From Asticcacaulis sp. (GTDB taxonomy: Bacteria > Pseudomonadota > Alphaproteobacteria > Caulobacterales > Caulobacteraceae): DNA of 10,000 bases. Made by a program: the position numbers and the translations under genes. Shown in pieces: positions 1 to 6,359 of this stretch. The stretch lies in assembly GCF_020217185.1 (NCBI RefSeq), contig NZ_JAIWNX010000156.1:1-10000 (forward strand), read 5' to 3'. The notes beneath the pieces were generated by a model. That model did not search any database. It was not told the DNA's origin and was given only the letters and a program-made list of their open reading frames with translations. How positions within the stretch are numbered: the stretch's first letter is position 1; each line of letters begins with the position of its first letter.

Positions 1-81
1 GCGCCTCCGCCGCCCCCGCCGCCCCCGCCGCCTCCCCCGCCTCCGCCCCCCCCGCCGCCTCCGCCTCCGCCGCCTCCGCCG
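1..81 (+). repeat. Poly-proline CCN repeat tract with four long C-runs
   Basis: The tract is 81 bases with no A at all, made of one GCG and 26 proline codons (a mix of CCG, CCC and CCT) in frame with the OmpA domain. C-runs lie at 13-17 (5), 22-26 (5), 34-38 (5) and 46-53 (8), with spacers of 4, 7 and 7 bases. The minus (template) strand therefore carries four G-runs that fit a G-quadruplex motif. The unit is degenerate (CCGCCT-like) rather than an exact tandem repeat. It may extend left of the window. Confidence 0.9.
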
Positions 82-441
82 ATGGTTGAAGAAGCGGTGA
101 AGTACGAAGCCCGCGAATTCATCGTGTACTTCGAATTCGATCAGTCCACCCTGACCGCCGACGCGCAAGCGATCGTGCAGCAGGCCGCTGATTACGCGAA
201 GGCCGGTAACGCGACCCGCGTGGTTGTCGTGGGTCACGCCGATACCTCGGGTTCGGCTGCCTACAACATCCGTCTGTCGGAACGTCGCGCCAAGACCGTG
301 GCTGACGCTCTTGCCGGTCTCGGCGTGTCGGGTTCGATCCTGGCCGTTGACTGGAAGGGTGAATCGGCTCCGGCAGTCGCCACCGGCGACGGCGTGAAGG
401 AACCGCTGAACCGTCGTTCGACCATCGACATCGCGTTCTAA
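1..441 (+). CDS. OmpA-family outer-membrane/peptidoglycan-binding protein, C-terminal part (5' end outside the window)
   Basis: The reading frame is open from base 1 and ends at TAA 439-441. It encodes one Ala, 26 consecutive Pro, then a complete OmpA C-terminal domain of about 119 residues. Counting from the Met codon at 82, the domain holds the diaminopimelate-binding signature GHADTSGSAAYN...LSERRA. D54 and R69 align with the Asp271/Arg286 pair of E. coli OmpA, and the end (LNRRSTIDIAF) is typical of the family. Such domains bind peptidoglycan non-covalently and tether the outer membrane to the wall. The proline run is the hinge between the missing N-terminal part (probably a beta-barrel, or a lipoprotein segment) and this domain. 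The Met at 82 is not taken as the start: no ribosome-binding site is possible in the pure CCN tract before it, and the frame stays open upstream. Many CGT and GGT codons suggest high expression. The family call is secure; the full architecture cannot be seen. Confidence 0.93.
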   Translation, partial: APPPPPPPPPPPPPPPPPPPPPPPPPPMVEEAVKYEAREFIVYFEFDQSTLTADAQAIVQQAADYAKAGNATRVVVVGHADTSGSAAYNIRLSERRAKTVADALAGLGVSGSILAVDWKGESAPAVATGDGVKEPLNRRSTIDIAF

Positions 442-472
442 TCGAACGCTGTCGGTATCGACAGACAACAAG

Positions 473-503
473 AAACCCGGCCTGTTCGCAGGCCGGGTTT
501 TTT
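473..503 (+). terminator. Rho-independent terminator of the OmpA-family gene
   Basis: A 12-base perfect stem (473-484 with 489-500), loop TTCG, runs into a T tract ending at 503. It begins 31 bases after the stop codon. On the minus strand the same hairpin is followed by TTTCTTGTTG, so it may also stop read-through from the convergent glycosyltransferase gene. Confidence 0.9.
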
Positions 504-540
504 GTGCTTGCGGTGGGCGTTGGAAGCACTTGAAGATCGC

Positions 541-627
541 GGTGCCGCTTGGCACCCTGCTACTTACTGCTGGGGTATGGGGACGTCTGTGCACCGCTTG
601 CGGGGTGCAGGGGCCCGTGGCCCCTGC
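541..627. repeat. Cluster of short inverted repeats in the convergent spacer
   Basis: The spacer between the OmpA terminator and the glycosyltransferase stop holds three small inverted repeats. They are GGTGCC-GCTT-GGCACC (541-556), GCACC...GGTGC (591-595 with 604-608) and GCAGGGGCC-CGT-GGCCCCTGC (607-627). The last two overlap and are mutually exclusive as hairpins. None is followed by a clear T tract on either strand, so they are not simple intrinsic terminators. They may be REP-like elements, or may protect or end the minus-strand transcript. No gene is seen in this spacer. Confidence 0.5.
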
Positions 628-652
628 GTCTGATCATCTCTCCGAAACGCAT

Positions 653-2278
653 TTACTGATCGTCGTCCGGGGTCTCAAGCGATGAGCCGAGCGGATGCCC
701 CGTCCGCGGATCACGCGGAGCGCGCTGGAAGCCGTACCCGCGGAACAGGGTAAAGTCGCGCGTGCGCTTGTGATCGAGCGCGATTTTCAGCGATTCGCCC
801 GGCCCGGTAGCCGCAAAGTCGCGGCGAATATCCGGGATAAAGCCATCGACATAGGAGACGATCAGCACATTCTGTCCGGTTTCCGCGGTCAGCGGGGTTT
901 CGGTCTCGGCCTGTGACTTGGGATGGGCTTCACGCACCCAGGCCTTGAGCGGGACGTCGGGGTTGGCCGTGAACCAGTCACGCCCATAATAGGCGAGGGC
1001 GTTATAAACATTGCGATTATCGACCGCGATGGCCGTCGGACGGGCCTCCGTCTGCGCCTTGGCGATAATGGCGTGGGTGAGGGTGTCCCAGCCGCGCGCG
1101 CGTTTCACCGTATTGCCGAGGCCGAGCGCATGGGTGAGGGGCTCCGAGACCGCGCCCAGCATAAAGACGGCCATAATCGCTACCTGAATGCCCAGTCCGA
1201 TTCCCAGCGCCGGCCGCCACAATCTGTGTGACCGGATAGCCACGCTGAAACCCGTCACCACAAAGGCGGCGACCAGCAAACTGGCCGGCACATAGGCCGA
1301 AGCGGCCCAGTTGGCATTGGCGCGCGACAGGAAGGCCTGCACGCTGACGAAGATCAGAGGCGGCAGGGTGAGACAGGTCAGACCGATCAGAGCGCTGCGC
1401 TGGGCGGCATCGGCTTCGCGGTGCAATAGGCCCGCACGCGGCCGCACAAGCCCCGCTATGCCGAGCAGCATCAGGAGCACGGGGACGGGGCCAAAGACAC
1501 CCAGTTGGTCGCGCCAGAATTTCAGCAGGGAGGTCGGGTTAAACAGCTTGCCCCAATGCCAGTTGGCATTGTCGGCGGTATGCGACACGGTCTGAAAGCC
1601 GTGCGTGGCATTCCAGTACAGGTTGGGCGACATCAGCAGGATAAAGGCTCCGGCGAACAGGGCCAGGCTGCGCAGGTTCCAGCTACGCCGCACCGAGGGC
1701 ACCAGCACGGCATGGGCGGCCGCCCCGATCAGGAAGTACAGACAGGCATATTTGCTGAGGAAGGCGGCCCCGAAGGCGACCCCCATCCCCAGCGCGGCCT
1801 TCAGGCGGGCCTTTTCCGCGTTTGTAGTAAGAAAAATACTGTAAAAATAGAGTGTTGCTGACAGGAAGAACATCAGCGGCGCATCGGTGGATATGACCGC
1901 CGCCGACAGCACGACGCCCGGCATCAGGCTATATATAATGGCGGCGCACAGGCCGGTGGCCTCGTTAAACAGCCGTTGACCGGCGCCCCACAGGCATAGC
2001 GCCGCCCCCAGATGCAGGAAGGGCGCAAACAGCCGCACAAAGGGCTCGACATCGGACCCCAGGGTGGACAGGTGGATCAGCCACGCGATCATCGGCGGCT
2101 TGGAATAGTAGCCAAAGTCCAGTTGCCGCGACCACAGCCAATATTGCGCCTCATCCGGATAGAGATTGGTGTAGGTGCTGAACAGAAGCGCGACACGCAG
2201 CAAAAACAGCAGCCCCAGCCCCCACAGAACATAACGCGCCGGAGCGGACAGGGGAGCGGGTGCGGGGGGCTGAGGCAT
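653..2278 (-). CDS. ArnT/PMT_2-type integral-membrane glycosyltransferase (glycosyltransferase family 39/83-like)
   Basis: This 541-residue protein is rich in hydrophobic segments, close to the usual length of ArnT-like enzymes (about 550). Such enzymes move a sugar from a polyprenyl-phosphate donor onto lipid A, another glycolipid or a protein at the periplasmic face of the inner membrane. After the first membrane segment (about 16-36) comes the first periplasmic loop with the family signature YPDEAQYWLWS, where D42/E43 are the expected acidic catalytic residues, followed by DFGYYSKPPMIAW with K60. STDAPLMFF (D132), LSKY (K176) and a SPNLYWN...HTADN block (about 217-237) are also typical. 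The C-terminal quarter looks soluble and periplasmic. The ATG at 2278 is the first in frame, but the ribosome-binding site before it is weak. The gene stands alone and convergent to the OmpA gene. Donor sugar and acceptor cannot be read from the sequence. A lipid A-modifying role is plausible but inferred. Confidence 0.85.
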   Translation of the reverse strand: MPQPPAPAPLSAPARYVLWGLGLLFLLRVALLFSTYTNLYPDEAQYWLWSRQLDFGYYSKPPMIAWLIHLSTLGSDVEPFVRLFAPFLHLGAALCLWGAGQRLFNEATGLCAAIIYSLMPGVVLSAAVISTDAPLMFFLSATLYFYSIFLTTNAEKARLKAALGMGVAFGAAFLSKYACLYFLIGAAAHAVLVPSVRRSWNLRSLALFAGAFILLMSPNLYWNATHGFQTVSHTADNANWHWGKLFNPTSLLKFWRDQLGVFGPVPVLLMLLGIAGLVRPRAGLLHREADAAQRSALIGLTCLTLPPLIFVSVQAFLSRANANWAASAYVPASLLVAAFVVTGFSVAIRSHRLWRPALGIGLGIQVAIMAVFMLGAVSEPLTHALGLGNTVKRARGWDTLTHAIIAKAQTEARPTAIAVDNRNVYNALAYYGRDWFTANPDVPLKAWVREAHPKSQAETETPLTAETGQNVLIVSYVDGFIPDIRRDFAATGPGESLKIALDHKRTRDFTLFRGYGFQRAPRDPRTGHPLGSSLETPDDDQ

Positions 2279-2514
2279 GGAGAAACGTCGCTTGCGGGAG
2301 AGAATCTTGTGCGGTGCGCCATCGCATTACCGCTCAAAAGAGGAGGCACTGAGGCGCGTTCCGCGTTGAATGACACGCCCGCGCCCGATGCGCAAACACG
2401 AATGGTTACGGACTGTGTCGCATAAGCGCCTTTTGCTGACATAAACTGTGGCAATTTAAGCGCAGATCGTTCCGCCTGTCACAATTGTCATCAAACCTTC
2501 GCACTTTTGGCTCA

Positions 2515-2534
2515 AAAAGCGGCACAAAAGCGGC
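2515..2534. repeat. Phased direct repeat AAAAGCGGC x2
   Basis: AAAAGCGGC occurs at 2515-2523 and again at 2526-2534, an 11-base period that places both copies on the same helix face. It lies about 120 bases upstream of the receptor start and just before the TAAACGTTTA palindrome. It may be an activator or repressor site; function is not known. Confidence 0.4.
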
Positions 2535-2552
2535 TAAAGGTGGAAACCTACC

Positions 2553-2562
2553 TAAACGTTTA
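2553..2562. promoter_or_regulatory. Candidate LacI-family operator (TAAACGTTTA)
   Basis: A perfect 10-base palindrome with an AACGTT core lies 88 bases upstream of the receptor ATG. LacI/GalR-family operators (PurR, MalI, CcpA type) share a central CG flanked by A on the left and T on the right. Such sites are often found in front of TonB-dependent receptor genes for carbohydrates in proteobacteria. The site is short and no regulator gene is present in the window, so this is a hypothesis. Confidence 0.35.
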
Positions 2563-2631
2563 AGTGATGGTGCTTAAAAACGGGCATGGGCGTAATCCGC
2601 GCACAGCGCCGCTTTTCTGTTTTGTGAACCT

Positions 2632-2640
2632 GGAGAGGGG
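2632..2640 (+). promoter_or_regulatory. Ribosome-binding site that fixes the receptor start at 2651
   Basis: GGAGAGGGG lies 10 bases before ATG 2651. The protein starting there begins with a textbook signal peptide. The longer in-frame reading from GTG 2564 would put 29 polar residues ahead of it, so it is disfavoured. A second ATG at 2657 is a less likely alternative. Confidence 0.75.
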
Positions 2641-2650
2641 ATACTCCGAT

Positions 2651-5128
2651 ATGAAAATGAACAAGTGGATTCTGGCCGGTACGGCCCTGACGGGCCTCTT
2701 TGCCGCCCATGGCGCCTTCGCCCAATCGACCGGTACGGAAGCGGCCGAAGACGTCAAAGAAGTTGTTGTTCAAGGCAAGCGCGGACCGCGCAGCATTGAC
2801 GGTGCCCTGACCAAGGAATCAGTGGGTAAATCCCGCTCAACGGTCACTCAGGAGTATCTGGAAACGCAAGCCAGCGGCCAGACTGTTCTGCAAAGCATCA
2901 ACCTTGTTCCCGGCGTCAACTTCACCAACAACGACGCTTATGGCACGTCGGGTGGTAACATCCGTATCCGTGGCTTCGATGGTAACCGTATCTCACTGAC
3001 ATTTGACGGGGCTCCGCTCAACGATACCGGCAACTACGCCATCTACTCGAACCAGCAACTGGACTCGGAGTTGATCGAAACGGTTGCCGTGAACCTCGGC
3101 ACGACCGATGTTGACAGCCCGACAGCTTCAGCGGCGGGTGGTACGGTTGCCTACAAGACGATCCGCCCGTCCAAGGATTTTGGCATCGACAGCACCCTTT
3201 CGGTTGGTACGGAGAACTTCCGTCGCGCCTTCGTCAAAGTGGACACGGGTGAATTTCTGGGCTTCACGGCGTGGGTTGCCGCGTCGAAAACCCAGTACGA
3301 CAAGTTCAAGGGCCCGGGGCAACTTGAAAAGACCCAATACAACGGTCGTATCTATCGTGATCTCGGTAATGGCGACTTCCTCAGCCTCGCGGCGAACTGG
3401 AACGAAAACCGCAATACCAACTACCGCAACATCACGATCAGCGACCTCAAGACCAATCCTGATCTTGACTATGATCTGACCTGCGCTTCCACGGCCCTGC
3501 CGACCCCGGTAAACGGCACGGCTCAGAACGCGGGTTCTGGCTGCACCAACTACTATGGTCAGCGCAACAACCCGTCGAATACCGGCAGCGTTCGCGGTCA
3601 GTTCAAGAAGCACATTACCGACAGCCTTGTCTTTACGTTTGACCCCAGCTTCCAGTACGTTCTCGCCAATGGTGGTACGCAGTTTGAAGTGGTCAGCGAG
3701 AAAGACAATCGCCTTGACCTCGATGGCACCAACACGACCGGTGTCGGTGTCGACCTCAACGGCGACAAGGACACGCTTGACTCGGTCATGCTGTTCCGTC
3801 CGTCGAACACCAACACTCGTCGCTTCGGCCTCACCAGCTCGCTGATCTGGGATTTGAACGACGACCATCGTCTGCGTGGTGCCTACACGATTGATTACGG
3901 TCGTCACCGTCAGACCGGCGAATTCAGCTATATGGATGCCTCTGGCAATCCGGTTGACCTGTTCGGCGGTAAAGACGGCAATGGCCCTGCGGTTGTTGAT
4001 GTGAAGGGCAACAAGCTTCAAAACCGTAATCGTTTCTCGATCGCCAAGCTTGAGCAGATTGCGGCTGAATATCGCGGCTACTTCTTCGATCGTGCCCTGG
4101 TGGTGAACCTCGGCGTTCGTGCGCCGGTTCTGACGCGTGAACTCAACAACTATTGCTACCAACCCAACGGTGGTGACTTCCCCCGTTGTACGGCTGAAAC
4201 GCCGACGGTTGTCGCCGGTGGTGCGGGCAACGTGACCTTCCCGACCACGGGCACCACGAAGCATGTGCCGCCGATCAGCTTCACGAAAGAGTACAAGAAG
4301 ACTCTGCCGAACGTTGGTGTGACGTGGAACTTCAACGACATCCAGTCGCTGTACGTCTCTTACGCTGAACAAATCTCGGCTCCGCGCACCGACAACCTGT
4401 ACAAGTACAGCCGTGCAGACACAGCGGGTTCGCCGCTGATCACCTCGATTGCTGAGCCGGAAACGACCCAATCCTTCGACTTCGGTTATCGTTATCAGTC
4501 GTCCAACATTCTGCTGTCGGCCGCTCTCTGGACCTCCAAGTTCCAGAACCGTATCGTTCAAACCTACGATCCGGAAACCCTGCTGAACACCGATCGTAAC
4601 GTTGGTGAAGTCGAAATGTCCGGTTTCGACGGTCAGATCGGCTGGCAGGTTGCGGACTACTTCTCGGTCTATGCTTCGGCGTCTTACAACAAGTCCGAGC
4701 TGAAGGAAGACCTGCAGCTCAGCGCCACTACCTTCCTGCCGACCAAAGGCAAGACCCTGGTGGAAACGCCGGAATGGACCTATTCGGGTCGCTTCCAGTG
4801 GGAAGTGACGCCTGTGTTCCAACTCGGCGTCCAAGCTAAGTACGTTGGTGAGCGCTTCACCACCGATGTCAACGATGAAGTGGCCCCGGCCTATACCGTG
4901 TTCGACATGGACATGAACTACAAGATCAGTGCCTTCGGTAAGCCGGGTACTGAGCTTCAACTGAACGTCATCAACATGTTCGACGAAACTTATCTGGGTT
5001 CGCTGGGCTCGGCCAACAACGCCCTCCCGGTGACGCTGAACAACGGGACGGTCCGTAACGGCAGCACGACGACCCACAGCCGTGGCGCACCGCGTACCCT
5101 GATGCTTTCTCTGAAGACCAAGTTCTAA
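2651..5128 (+). CDS. TonB-dependent outer-membrane receptor
   Basis: The gene encodes 825 residues. A signal peptide (1-24, likely cut at AFA|QS) precedes a TonB box-like segment (EVVVQGKR, 37-44). A plug domain follows (about 50-180) with family features such as LQSINLVPGV, NIRIRGFDGNRISLTFDGAPLND and an ELIETVAVNLGTTDVDSP segment. The remainder is the beta-barrel, ending in ...LMLSLKTKF with the terminal Phe used in BAM-dependent assembly. Only four cysteines occur, as two close pairs (C278/C298 and C502/C513), probably disulfides in extracellular loops. An acidic loop at 368-377 (D-x-N-x-D-K-D-x-x-D) resembles a calcium site. The receptor would import a ligand across the outer membrane using TonB-ExbBD energy, with those partners encoded elsewhere. 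The ligand is unknown: an upstream LacI-type palindrome hints at a carbohydrate, the downstream genes at peptides or nitrogen compounds. Many CGT, GGT and GTT codons, unlike the neighbours, suggest high expression. Confidence 0.93.
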   Translation: MKMNKWILAGTALTGLFAAHGAFAQSTGTEAAEDVKEVVVQGKRGPRSIDGALTKESVGKSRSTVTQEYLETQASGQTVLQSINLVPGVNFTNNDAYGTSGGNIRIRGFDGNRISLTFDGAPLNDTGNYAIYSNQQLDSELIETVAVNLGTTDVDSPTASAAGGTVAYKTIRPSKDFGIDSTLSVGTENFRRAFVKVDTGEFLGFTAWVAASKTQYDKFKGPGQLEKTQYNGRIYRDLGNGDFLSLAANWNENRNTNYRNITISDLKTNPDLDYDLTCASTALPTPVNGTAQNAGSGCTNYYGQRNNPSNTGSVRGQFKKHITDSLVFTFDPSFQYVLANGGTQFEVVSEKDNRLDLDGTNTTGVGVDLNGDKDTLDSVMLFRPSNTNTRRFGLTSSLIWDLNDDHRLRGAYTIDYGRHRQTGEFSYMDASGNPVDLFGGKDGNGPAVVDVKGNKLQNRNRFSIAKLEQIAAEYRGYFFDRALVVNLGVRAPVLTRELNNYCYQPNGGDFPRCTAETPTVVAGGAGNVTFPTTGTTKHVPPISFTKEYKKTLPNVGVTWNFNDIQSLYVSYAEQISAPRTDNLYKYSRADTAGSPLITSIAEPETTQSFDFGYRYQSSNILLSAALWTSKFQNRIVQTYDPETLLNTDRNVGEVEMSGFDGQIGWQVADYFSVYASASYNKSELKEDLQLSATTFLPTKGKTLVETPEWTYSGRFQWEVTPVFQLGVQAKYVGERFTTDVNDEVAPAYTVFDMDMNYKISAFGKPGTELQLNVINMFDETYLGSLGSANNALPVTLNNGTVRNGSTTTHSRGAPRTLMLSLKTKF

Positions 5129-5153
5129 GACCAGACACGGTCTGACGAACACG

Positions 5154-5188
5154 AGCGGCTCTCCGGAAACGGAGGGCCGCTTTTTTTT
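5154..5188 (+). terminator. Rho-independent terminator of the receptor gene
   Basis: A 12-pair stem (5154-5165 with 5170-5181, one G-T pair) is closed by a GAAA tetraloop and followed by eight T (5181-5188). It starts 26 bases after the stop. This separates the receptor transcript from the agu genes. Confidence 0.95.
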
Positions 5189-5234
5189 GTGCCCATTCTT
5201 CTGGCCTGTGTCATGGAAGGCATGGCCAAACCGG

Positions 5235-5262
5235 TTGACGCTGTGTAAAAGGGCCGCAATCC
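5235..5262 (+). promoter_or_regulatory. Candidate housekeeping promoter for aguAB
   Basis: TTGACG (5235-5240) matches the -35 element known for Caulobacter sigma-70-type promoters. GCAATCC (5256-5262), at a suitable distance, is a weak match to the GCTANAWC-like -10. The pair lies between the receptor terminator and the aguA start, where a promoter is needed. Confidence 0.4.
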
Positions 5263-5289
5263 AAGTTTCGCTTTTTTCCGGGGTCCGGC

Positions 5290-6336
5290 ATGAGCCAAAA
5301 TCCGAACCTTTCCCGCATCGTTCCCGCTGAGTGGGAGCCGCACAAGGCCATGTGGGTCGGGTTTCCCAGCCACGAAAACCTGTGGCAGGAAGACCTGATC
5401 GAGGCTCAGGCCGAGGTGGCGTCGCTGGTGCGCGTGCTGGCCGAAGCCGGCGATGAGCACGTCAAGCTGATGGTGATGGGCGAGGCGGCGCGTAAGGCGG
5501 CGCAATCGCTGTTGTCCGACGTGAAAAAGGTCGAAATCGTCGATGGGCGGTTCGGCGACATCTGGTTCCGTGATACCGGCCCCATCTACGTCAATGTCGA
5601 GGATGCGCAGGACCGTCATGCGGCTCTGCCCGTGGCCTTCCTCAACAACGGCTGGGGCGGCAAATATCACCTGAAGTACGACGATCAGGTCGCCGCTCAG
5701 GTGGCCGAACACGATGGCTATGTGCCGGAAACACAAGAGTTTGTGCTCGAAGGGGGCTCGCTGGAGCACGACGGGTTCGGCACTGTCCTCACCACGCGCC
5801 AGTGCCTGCTTAATCCGAATCGCAACCCCGACTGGACGCAGTCCACGGCTGAGCGCGCGTTACAGGACGCGCTGGGGGCGCGCAAGATCATCTGGCTCGA
5901 TGACGGCCTGCTCAACGACCATACGGATGGCCATATCGACAATCTGGCGCGCTTTGTGGCACCGGGCGTCGTGGTCTGCCCCGTGGGTTATGGGGCGGAT
6001 GACCCCAATGCCGACCTCTATAATGCGGTGGCCAAAACCCTCAGCCAGCAGACCGACGCGCGCGGCGTCAAGCTTCAGGTGGTGCGTATCCCGTCGCCGG
6101 GCCGCACGGTGGACGAGGACGGCGAAATCATCCCGGCCTCGCACATGAATTTCCTGATCGCCAATGATTGCGTCATCGTGCCGGTTTATAATGAGCGGCC
6201 GGGCGAAATGGCGGTTGAGGCGCTGCAAACCCTGTTTGCCGAACGTCAGGTGTTCGGCCTGCCGTCCAACGCCATCCTGACCGGCGGTGGCTCCTTCCAT
6301 TGCATCAGCCAGCAAGTGCCCTATATCAAGGGCTGA
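5290..6336 (+). CDS. aguA: Agmatine deiminase
   Basis: This 348-residue cytosolic enzyme hydrolyses agmatine to N-carbamoylputrescine and ammonia (EC 3.5.3.12), the first step of the deiminase route to putrescine. The family's motifs are present in order: PAEWEPHKAMWVGFP at the N-terminus, DIWFRDTGP (90-98), NNGWGGKY, LEGGS (153-157), LNDHTDGHIDN (208-218) with the active-site His/Asp, SHMNFLIAND, and GGGSFHC with the catalytic Cys at 338. The length is normal and no key residue is missing. The ATG at 5290 has only a weak G-rich element (CGGGG) as ribosome-binding site, but it gives the expected family N-terminus. It is followed after a 23-base gap by aguB, the enzyme for the next step, which strongly supports this call over a peptidyl-arginine or other guanidino deiminase. 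Confidence 0.96.
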   Translation: MSQNPNLSRIVPAEWEPHKAMWVGFPSHENLWQEDLIEAQAEVASLVRVLAEAGDEHVKLMVMGEAARKAAQSLLSDVKKVEIVDGRFGDIWFRDTGPIYVNVEDAQDRHAALPVAFLNNGWGGKYHLKYDDQVAAQVAEHDGYVPETQEFVLEGGSLEHDGFGTVLTTRQCLLNPNRNPDWTQSTAERALQDALGARKIIWLDDGLLNDHTDGHIDNLARFVAPGVVVCPVGYGADDPNADLYNAVAKTLSQQTDARGVKLQVVRIPSPGRTVDEDGEIIPASHMNFLIANDCVIVPVYNERPGEMAVEALQTLFAERQVFGLPSNAILTGGGSFHCISQQVPYIKG

Positions 6337-6347
6337 CCCCTGAACCC

Positions 6348-6352
6348 AAAGG
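6348..6352 (+). promoter_or_regulatory. Ribosome-binding site deciding the aguB start
   Basis: AAAGG lies 7 bases before ATG 6360. A longer in-frame start at 6300 lies inside aguA and would add 20 non-conserved residues, so 6360 is preferred. Confidence 0.7.
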
Positions 6353-6359
6353 TAACGAT

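Larger units (their letters stand above)
2279..2650. other. Divergent intergenic region between the glycosyltransferase and TonB-dependent receptor genes
   Basis: This 372-base spacer must hold the promoters of both flanking genes. Bases from about 2430 to 2580 are clearly more AT-rich than the flanks. They contain a TGTCA direct repeat (2477-2481 and 2486-2490), a phased AAAAGCGGC repeat and a TAAACGTTTA palindrome. A GAATC (GANTC-type CcrM site) lies at 2302-2306, near the glycosyltransferase start. I could not assign a convincing -35/-10 pair on either strand. A GTG-initiated extension of the receptor from 2564 is possible in frame but rejected. No separate small gene is convincing. Confidence 0.7.

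Noticed and set aside
1..81. Repeat tract as a CRISPR array or mobile-element end
   Set aside because: It is an in-frame degenerate proline tract with no spacers and no conserved repeat unit.
2089..2454. Minus-strand frame overlapping the glycosyltransferase start, which might be an upstream gene
   Set aside because: It is in a different frame from the transferase, has no ribosome-binding site, and its second half is just the transferase gene read out of frame.
2560..2577. Possible CtrA box upstream of the receptor (two TTAA words)
   Set aside because: The TTAA words at 2560-2563 and 2574-2577 are ten bases apart, not the required seven.
2564..2650. GTG-initiated N-terminal extension of the receptor
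   Set aside because: It would bury the signal peptide behind 29 polar residues, and a good ribosome-binding site precedes ATG 2651.
5132..5144. CAGAC-ACG-GTCTG hairpin right after the receptor stop
   Set aside because: Only five pairs and no T tract; the real terminator is the adjacent 12-pair hairpin.
3128..5152. A 674-codon open frame antisense to the receptor gene
   Set aside because: It exists because the receptor's codon use avoids stops in this opposite frame. The product lacks any recognisable domain and the plus-strand gene is unmistakable.
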